DNA of 64,000 nucleotides from the NCBI GenBank assembly GCA_023437225.1, contig JAEZGS010000008.1:14270-78269 (forward strand). Reading direction: 5' to 3'. Shown here piece after piece: positions 58,315-64,000 of this stretch. A program made the position numbers and the translations under genes. The notes below the pieces were generated by a model, which saw nothing but the letters and a program-made list of their open reading frames with translations, was not told where the DNA came from and searched no databases. The DNA comes from Bacteroidota bacterium. GTDB taxonomy: Bacteria > Bacteroidota > Bacteroidia > Chitinophagales > Chitinophagaceae. The first letter of the stretch is position 1, and each line of letters begins with the position of its first letter.

Positions 58315-59814
58315 CTAATACGAATTGCTTACGAATGCAATCTTATTGCTATCGGGTGACCAGGATGCGTTATTGATGGTACCCTGGCCACCGTAAACGT
58401 ATGCGATGATCACTGGCTGGTCCCGGCCTGGTGACATCATCCTCAAATAAACATTCTTATAATAAGGAGTTTCGTGTGCGGCCACCTCATTTTTATCATA
58501 GGAAAGAAAAACGATTCTCTTTCCATCAGGAGATACATGCGGGAACCAGTCGTGATAATCACCCTTCGTAACAGGAACTGCATTCGATCCATTAGCATTC
58601 ATTCTCCATATTTGCATGGTACCTGTTCTGTTAGAACTGAAGTAAATGTATTTGCCATCCGGCGAATATTCTGCACCGACGTCGAGCCCTGGCACTTTAG
58701 TTAACTGAATTTCAGCATTCGCATTTACCGGCTTTTTGTAGATATCGTATTCGCCGTATCGTTCAGCGGTGTAGATCACGTATTTACCATCTGGCGACCA
58801 GCCGTGAACATAAGAAGGCCCCACAGGTGATATTATCAGGGGCTTTCCTTTTTCGAATGACATGCCATGTATGATTGAACCACCGAGGGAGGGCACTTCC
58901 GAACTAAATGCGATTTGCCTGCCGTCAAAGGATAAGGCATGAGCATTGTTTATGTCAATTCTGTCACCGGTGTTCAACGGGGTGGGCTTACGCGTTTCCA
59001 GGTCAAAATTATATAAGCCTCCGTCTTTATTGTAGATTAGCGTTTTCCCGTCGCGGGTCCAGTTAGGCGCCTGTATTGCGTTGGGTTCTTCCAATACAAT
59101 TTCCCGCTTACCTGTATCCACGTCAAGCAGCTCTAACAAACTTCCTGCATAGCCGCGATTTTCAATCAATGAATCCGATGCGGGCCGAATAAATCGTACA
59201 TCATTGAATACACCTGTTTCGATTACATCCTTATTGTGAGATCCAACAAATAAGCCAACATAGATTTCCTCATCAAGCTTAAGACCCTGAAGGGTAGTTA
59301 CTACAAAGGGCTCACCGAACTTCGCAACCCGCATAATAAAATCACTTCCTTTTCTTTCCAGTTGAATGACATCCGCATGCGTCAATGAAGATTTTTGTTC
59401 TTCAGTTTGTGCAGCTCGACTTCTGCGATATTGAAGTGAAGTCAATCCGTCACCATGGACTGCGGCACTTATATGCGCCGAGGCTCCATCAAGGCTTGCT
59501 CTTGCCATCCAACCCAGTTTGCGATGCGGGTCTACACCCTGACCAACGAACCTGGCACGGGTGTAGACAATAAAGTCTCCTTTGATCTTCTTCCACACGA
59601 AATGAAATTCGTCGTGATCGCCCCAAATATTATAACCGGCTCCGGAAACCTCGTATTGCTGTTTCAAAGCATCATAAGTTGCGGAGCCCCTCTTAATAAC
59701 CTCACCGATATCCGAATGGCCATCAAATATCCCAATTGATCCCTGCGAATATCCATTCAATCCAATGACCATCTGGATGAACATCACGGGGATCCATCTA
59801 GTTAAGAAATACAT
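58315..59814 (-). CDS. Exported TolB-like WD40/PD40 beta-propeller protein
   Basis: A 499-aa protein with a signal peptide (ending NGYSQ). The N-terminal 200 residues form a separate beta domain (YEVSGAGYNIWGDHDEFHFVW, YTRARFVGQGVDPHRKLGWMARASL) like a concanavalin-type sandwich. The rest has PD40 repeats: NWTRDGKTLIYN, AYSPDGKYVIYTAERYGEYDIY, EYSPDGKYIYFSSNRTGTMQIWRM, HVSPDGKRIVFLSYD, SWSPDSNKIAFVS. TolB-like propellers bind partner proteins or sugars; this one has no Tol-Pal neighbours. Role unknown. Confidence 0.86.
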   Translation of the reverse strand: MYFLTRWIPVMFIQMVIGLNGYSQGSIGIFDGHSDIGEVIKRGSATYDALKQQYEVSGAGYNIWGDHDEFHFVWKKIKGDFIVYTRARFVGQGVDPHRKLGWMARASLDGASAHISAAVHGDGLTSLQYRRSRAAQTEEQKSSLTHADVIQLERKGSDFIMRVAKFGEPFVVTTLQGLKLDEEIYVGLFVGSHNKDVIETGVFNDVRFIRPASDSLIENRGYAGSLLELLDVDTGKREIVLEEPNAIQAPNWTRDGKTLIYNKDGGLYNFDLETRKPTPLNTGDRIDINNAHALSFDGRQIAFSSEVPSLGGSIIHGMSFEKGKPLIISPVGPSYVHGWSPDGKYVIYTAERYGEYDIYKKPVNANAEIQLTKVPGLDVGAEYSPDGKYIYFSSNRTGTMQIWRMNANGSNAVPVTKGDYHDWFPHVSPDGKRIVFLSYDKNEVAAHETPYYKNVYLRMMSPGRDQPVIIAYVYGGQGTINNASWSPDSNKIAFVSNSY

Positions 59815-59834
59815 ACAGGACGTTTTATGACTTT

Positions 59835-60629
59835 TTATTTCGAATCGTTGTTGATAATAGCCGCTTCATCTTTTTTAAAATTCATAAAAGGCTTGAGAAT
59901 ATCTATTGGCACAGGGAATATAGTTGTCGAATTATTTTCCGCAGCAATTTCCCGAAGCGTTTGCAGATACCGCAATGTCAATGCACTGGGTTGTTCACTC
60001 AGTATCTTTGCAGCATCTGACAGTTTTTGTGAAGCCTGGTATTCTCCTTCCGCGGAAATAACCTTACTTCTTCTCTCGCGTTCCGCTTCTGCCTGCTTTG
60101 CCATGGCCCTTTGCATTTCCTGGGGTAGATCGATCTGCTTCACTTCAACATGCGAAACCTTAACACCCCATGGTTCTGTTTGCGAATCGATGATCTGCTG
60201 GAGACGGTGGTTTATTTTTTCGCGCTGTGATAACAGGTCGTCCAGTTCAGACTGACCAAGTACGCTTCGCAATGTGGTTTGCGATAACTGCGACGTTGCT
60301 ACAAGATAGTTCTCAACTTCAAGGATGGCCTTGTTGGGTTCCATTACACGGAAATAGATCACTGCGTTTACTTTAATGGAAACGTTGTCCTGGGTGATAA
60401 CATCCTGTGGGGGAACATCCATTACCACTGTTCGCAATGAAACTTTCACCATCTTATCAATGATCGGTATCAAAAGAATAAGTCCTGGTCCTTTCGCACC
60501 GCGCGATAATATTCGGCCAAGTCGAAATACAACACCACGTTCATATTCATTGAGGATCCTGATGGCGTTCATCAGAATGAACAGAATAAATACAACGACG
60601 GCAATAGTAAGAAACGGAATTTGCTCCAT
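59835..60629 (-). CDS. Slipin/stomatin-like SPFH protein
   Basis: A 264-aa membrane-anchored protein: one N-terminal helix (FLTIAVVVFILFILMNAIRIL), then the SPFH domain (EYERGVVFRLGRI, GPGLILLIPIIDKMVKVSLRTVVMDVPPQDVITQDNVSIKVNAVIYFRV) and a coiled-coil tail (QEMQRAMAKQAEAERERRSKVISAEGEYQA). It lies 11 bp downstream of the NfeD protease gene, the standard pair in which the protease is thought to act on the slipin C-terminus. Scaffold for membrane microdomains. Confidence 0.94.
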   Translation of the reverse strand: MEQIPFLTIAVVVFILFILMNAIRILNEYERGVVFRLGRILSRGAKGPGLILLIPIIDKMVKVSLRTVVMDVPPQDVITQDNVSIKVNAVIYFRVMEPNKAILEVENYLVATSQLSQTTLRSVLGQSELDDLLSQREKINHRLQQIIDSQTEPWGVKVSHVEVKQIDLPQEMQRAMAKQAEAERERRSKVISAEGEYQASQKLSDAAKILSEQPSALTLRYLQTLREIAAENNSTTIFPVPIDILKPFMNFKKDEAAIINNDSK

Positions 60630-60640
60630 AGTGAGATAGT

Positions 60641-61930
60641 TTATGTTAATTGACTATTTACTTTTTCAACAGTTAATCGCAGATCTTTAATTGCAACTAC
60701 CGTTATCTTTTCCCCTACGGGGATTGGTGAAGATATGCTTTCAGCGTTCCAGACCTCACCATGTACTCGAACCGTTCCTGTGGGATTCAGTGGGGTCAGC
60801 ACAATTCCCGTTTCGCCTACAATGCCTTCGCTTCCTGACATGGGTGGAAGCTGCTGTGCTCTCAAACCGAAAGTCAGAATGAACAAAAAGAACAATGCTG
60901 AAACTGCGGTCACAGCAATTATAACGGACCATGACAGTCTCATGAACGCAAGACTATCGTCGAATCGAAATAATAAGAAGGAACCAAGGATCAATGAGAT
61001 GATACCGCCAATGGCCAGCATGCCGTAACTCGTTACTTTGATCTCCAGCAATAATAGTATGATTCCAAATATTATCAACGCAAGACCCGCATAGTTGACA
61101 GGAAGAGTATGCATTGCATAAAATGCAAGTATCAGACAGATGCCTCCAATGATTCCGGGGAAAATCGCACCGGGACTATATAACTCAAAGAGCATCCCAT
61201 AAAAGCCAAGCATCATTAGTATGTATGCGATATTGGGATCACTGATCAGGTTAAGAAACTTTTCAAGCAAGCTCATTTCAAGTTGTTGCACATTTGCATT
61301 TGCCGAGTTGATGGTGTGAATCCTGCTGCCGATCTCAACTTTGCGTCCATGCACCCGGGACAACAATTCATCCTGCGATGCCGCTATCAGATCAATTACA
61401 TTGTTTTCAAGTGCCTCTGTTTCGGTAAGAGATACGCTTTTTCTTACAGCATCCTCTGCCCACTGAAGATTGCGTTTGCGTTTGTTGGCAATAGAACGAA
61501 TGAATGCCGCCGCATCGTTGGTTGACTTCTCATTCATTATGGTATCCATGCCACCCTGCATTGCCACTGGGTGGGCAGCTCCTATATTCGTACCCGGTGC
61601 CATGACCGCTACATGCGCAGCCATGGTTATGAAAACCCCTGCTGATCCCGCATGAGCACCACTCGGCGATACATACACAATAACCGGAACAGGCGATGAT
61701 AAAATGTCCTCAACAATAACCCGGGTTGATTTAAGTAATCCCCCCGGAGTATTCAATCTGATGATTACACATGATGCGTTTTCTTTTTCTGCCGTACGAA
61801 TTGCGTTCTCAATGAATTCTGCAGATCCTGGATTGATGGAGCCATCGACAGAAATCGATACGGCCTTCTGCGCAAGTACGATAACAGGCAGAAGCAGTAT
61901 TATTAGCAGGTTAATGAGTGTGCGCAACAT
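60641..61930 (-). CDS. NfeD-type membrane-bound serine protease (long form)
   Basis: A 429-aa membrane protease starting at ATG 61930 (the TTG at 61951 is less likely). After a signal peptide (ending VLAQ) comes a ClpP-like protease domain: IIRLNTPGGLL, VYVSPSGAHAGSAGVFI with the likely Ser, and MNEKSTND with the Lys. About four to five membrane helices span residues 230-370. A C-terminal OB fold (SEGIVGETGIVLTPLNPTGTVRVHGEVWNAES) closes it. The long NfeD form is paired with slipin as here. Confidence 0.93.
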   Translation of the reverse strand: MLRTLINLLIILLLPVIVLAQKAVSISVDGSINPGSAEFIENAIRTAEKENASCVIIRLNTPGGLLKSTRVIVEDILSSPVPVIVYVSPSGAHAGSAGVFITMAAHVAVMAPGTNIGAAHPVAMQGGMDTIMNEKSTNDAAAFIRSIANKRKRNLQWAEDAVRKSVSLTETEALENNVIDLIAASQDELLSRVHGRKVEIGSRIHTINSANANVQQLEMSLLEKFLNLISDPNIAYILMMLGFYGMLFELYSPGAIFPGIIGGICLILAFYAMHTLPVNYAGLALIIFGIILLLLEIKVTSYGMLAIGGIISLILGSFLLFRFDDSLAFMRLSWSVIIAVTAVSALFFLFILTFGLRAQQLPPMSGSEGIVGETGIVLTPLNPTGTVRVHGEVWNAESISSPIPVGEKITVVAIKDLRLTVEKVNSQLT

Positions 61931-61951
61931 TAAAATTATCTTTATGATCAA

Positions 61952-62104
61952 AGCAGTGATGAACTGATTTTCTTAAAGATACTATTTTGAATGCACGAAC
62001 GTCATTAAAGCTGCCAACTCATTGTTGCCAGTATCCATTTCGATCGCTGTCAAATAGTGGTTAATCCTGAATTGTTTAAATTGTCAGATAAAATCAAGGT
62101 GATT
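61952..62104. other. Divergent spacer between NfeD and GH172 genes
   Basis: 153 bp, AT-rich, with no small gene, clear palindrome or exact TAnnTTTG match seen. It must carry promoters for both sides, but I cannot place them. Confidence 0.4.
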
Positions 62105-64000
62105 ATGATGCGACTTATATTTTACTTTTTTGCTTTCTGTGTTAGTTTGTCACTTAATGCGCAAACGGTATCCGTGGAAACAGAGCTTAAAAAATTTGTT
62201 GACATAAGTTCGCTACCGGCATATGAGAAAAACACAACAGTTTATCAATTTTCATCGTATGACACCACAGGGAATAATGACGATGGCTTTAGTGGCAAGT
62301 ATTCATTTATCAGGAAGGAAGGAGACAACCTCGTTATTTTTGAAGCTAAAGGAAAAGGAGTCATCAACAGGATATGGACGCCAACACCTACGGATGATAC
62401 ATTGGAATTTTATTTTGGAAGCAGTAATAAACCCTCACTTGTAATCCGATTCTCGGATCTGTTCAATGGAAATGTTTTCCCTTTTAACAAGCCGCTCGTG
62501 GGTAACCAGGTTGGCGGTTATTTTTGTTATCTGCCGATTCCTTTCAATGACGGATGTAAGGTATTATTTAAAGGCAAAAAATTGATGTTCTACCAGATGC
62601 AATACCGTGCCTATCCAGGCACTGCCAGTATAAAAAATTTTTCTACTGACCTGACACATAATGAGCGTGTGCTACTTAACGACATCGAACGTAAATGGAA
62701 AGATCCACTTTCTGTAATCAACGAGCTTCAGAAAAACTCGCAACAACAAAACAAGAAATTTACTATTAAGCCTGGGCAATCAGTTACTATTGCCAACATA
62801 CGGTCGGGTGGCCGGATCACGGGCATCTTACTTAACAATGCAAAGCAATTTGAACAATTGAACAAGCAATTTGATATGCTTGTGAAATGGGACGATGACA
62901 AAGAGCCTGCAATTAACGCTCCCATTGCAGACATGTTTGGTTATGCGTTTGGAACCATATCAATGCAAAGCTATCTCATGGGCACAGCGAGAGATACAAA
63001 CTATATTTTCTACCCGATGCCTTTCAGAAAAAGCGCACGCATCGAACTGGTTTATCGAAACAACTCAGACAAGAGTAGCATGCCAGTTGAATTAAGCACT
63101 TCTGTTCTGTATCAGCCTGCTCCTTTGCAAAGTGACAAAGAAGGAAAATTTTATGCGCATTGGAATAAGCAGATCAATCCGCCCGCCGGGAAACCGTTTG
63201 TATTTCTCGAAGGTTCAGGACGCGGACATTATGTAGGAACCGTTCACCAGGCCCAGGGACTACGCCCGGGCATGACGTTATTTTTTGAAGGCGATGACTC
63301 AACAATTGTAGACGGTAATTTGACGATGCACGGAACGGGTTCTGAGGACTACTATAACGGTGGATGGTATGCACTTATGGATCGTTGGGACCGCGGTATG
63401 AGTCTGCCACTTCATGGATCGCTTGATTACTCTTTACCATTCGCGCGAACAGGCGGCTATAGATTATTCATAACTGATAAGTTATCATTCGAAAAACAAT
63501 TCCATCATTCCATGGAACATGGCCCCGAAGGAAATAACTTCCCGGTCGATTACACTTCTGTTGCATACTACTATGCCGATAATCAGCTTGCGATTAACAG
63601 TGCACCTTCAAATGAAATGACGAGGGTGTACATTCCAGATACGATGATGCTGTATCCCCAGCTAATGCGTTATACATTCGGTGGCAATATCAATGTTGAC
63701 GGAAACCGGATTTCAGCAAATAACGGAGGCCAGGTACGCATCGATCTCTCGGAAATTCCTAACGGCAGATATACATTGATGGCGGACGCAGATACCGGAC
63801 CGAATGGAGCCGATGTACGTGTATGGCAGAGGCAATCAATAATTAATGACAATGTCAGTTTTCATACAGCAGAAAGAAAAAGGACTTCTGCTCTTTCGCT
63901 CGGTGAGATAATCATTGATGAATTTAGAAAGACAGTGACTTTTGAAATTAAAAGCAGCGAACAACGAAACACCTTGTTCATTCACAGCCTTATATTGATC
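62105..64000 (+). CDS. GH172 (DUF2961) glycoside hydrolase, 3' end outside window
   Basis: The frame is open for 632 codons from ATG 62105 to the window edge, so the stop codon is not seen. A signal peptide ends SLNAQ at residue 20. The mature part matches the DUF2961 fold now classed as GH172: RIWTPTPTDDTLEFYFG, GGYFCYLPIPFNDGCKVLF, FLEGSGRGHYVGTVHQAQG, FFEGDDSTIVDG and MHGTGSEDYYNGGWY near 405-420 with the acidic residue. GH172 members cleave fructofuranosides or arabinofuranosides. The gene is divergent from NfeD and looks intact. Exact substrate not predictable. Confidence 0.85.
   Translation, partial: MMRLIFYFFAFCVSLSLNAQTVSVETELKKFVDISSLPAYEKNTTVYQFSSYDTTGNNDDGFSGKYSFIRKEGDNLVIFEAKGKGVINRIWTPTPTDDTLEFYFGSSNKPSLVIRFSDLFNGNVFPFNKPLVGNQVGGYFCYLPIPFNDGCKVLFKGKKLMFYQMQYRAYPGTASIKNFSTDLTHNERVLLNDIERKWKDPLSVINELQKNSQQQNKKFTIKPGQSVTIANIRSGGRITGILLNNAKQFEQLNKQFDMLVKWDDDKEPAINAPIADMFGYAFGTISMQSYLMGTARDTNYIFYPMPFRKSARIELVYRNNSDKSSMPVELSTSVLYQPAPLQSDKEGKFYAHWNKQINPPAGKPFVFLEGSGRGHYVGTVHQAQGLRPGMTLFFEGDDSTIVDGNLTMHGTGSEDYYNGGWYALMDRWDRGMSLPLHGSLDYSLPFARTGGYRLFITDKLSFEKQFHHSMEHGPEGNNFPVDYTSVAYYYADNQLAINSAPSNEMTRVYIPDTMMLYPQLMRYTFGGNINVDGNRISANNGGQVRIDLSEIPNGRYTLMADADTGPNGADVRVWQRQSIINDNVSFHTAERKRTSALSLGEIIIDEFRKTVTFEIKSSEQRNTLFIHSLILI

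Noticed and set aside
1..64000. Phage, CRISPR, toxin-antitoxin, insertion sequence or integron
   Set aside because: I looked for transposase, integrase, repeats with spacers and small toxin pairs on both strands and saw none that I can support.

Overview
The window is a gene-dense piece of a Bacteroidota chromosome, most likely from the Chitinophagales/Chitinophagaceae. The evidence is three secreted proteins with type IX secretion (T9SS) C-terminal sorting domains, a PorP/SprF protein, Tat-type sugar oxidoreductases, and TAnnTTTG promoter elements. It holds no rRNA, tRNA, CRISPR array, insertion sequence or phage gene that I can see, and no gene-free stretch exceeds about 235 bp.

Layout. 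(1) 1-10.7 kb: the 3' end of recG, a 1203-aa type B T9SS adhesin with its PorP/SprF partner, a lipoprotein, a small heptose/glycosyltransferase set (two GT9, a GmhB-like phosphatase, a GT4) and a Tat-exported sugar isomerase. (2) 10.7-24 kb: a 1678-aa multidomain secreted hydrolase, a GH140-like enzyme, XdhC beside a two-subunit molybdenum hydroxylase, exonuclease VII and a KASIII-like synthase. (3) 24-29 kb: a 1193-aa T9SS protein coupled to a 74-aa exosortase-type substrate, a single exosortase and a 39-aa membrane protein. (4) 29-35 kb: an SRPBCC protein, a Gfo/Idh/MocA protein, and a nitrosative-stress operon (Ric, DUF1858/DUF2249, NnrS-like heme-copper membrane protein, DUF59, Rrf2). (5) 35-51 kb: carbohydrate and peptide scavenging, with GH9, AraC, aldo/keto reductase, LemA/DUF2207, an operon of M28-RidA-D-threonine-aldolase-like-Gfo/Idh-DUF6807-M19, and a convergent GH78/GH43 pair. 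(6) 51-64 kb: the complete suf operon ending in DUF59 and Rrf2, a deoxynucleotidase, a TolB-like propeller, the slipin/NfeD pair and, running off the right edge, a GH172 (DUF2961) gene.

The genes fit a soil or plant-matter degrader that exports glycan-active enzymes and adhesins by T9SS. The most unusual locus is the exosortase with a substrate that is almost only signal peptide plus sorting signal (23950-25056). Next are the nitric-oxide operon with a palindrome ahead of it, and the repeated use of an adjacent DUF59-Rrf2 gene pair in two different Fe-S-related operons. All functional assignments are from reading motifs; no database search was possible.
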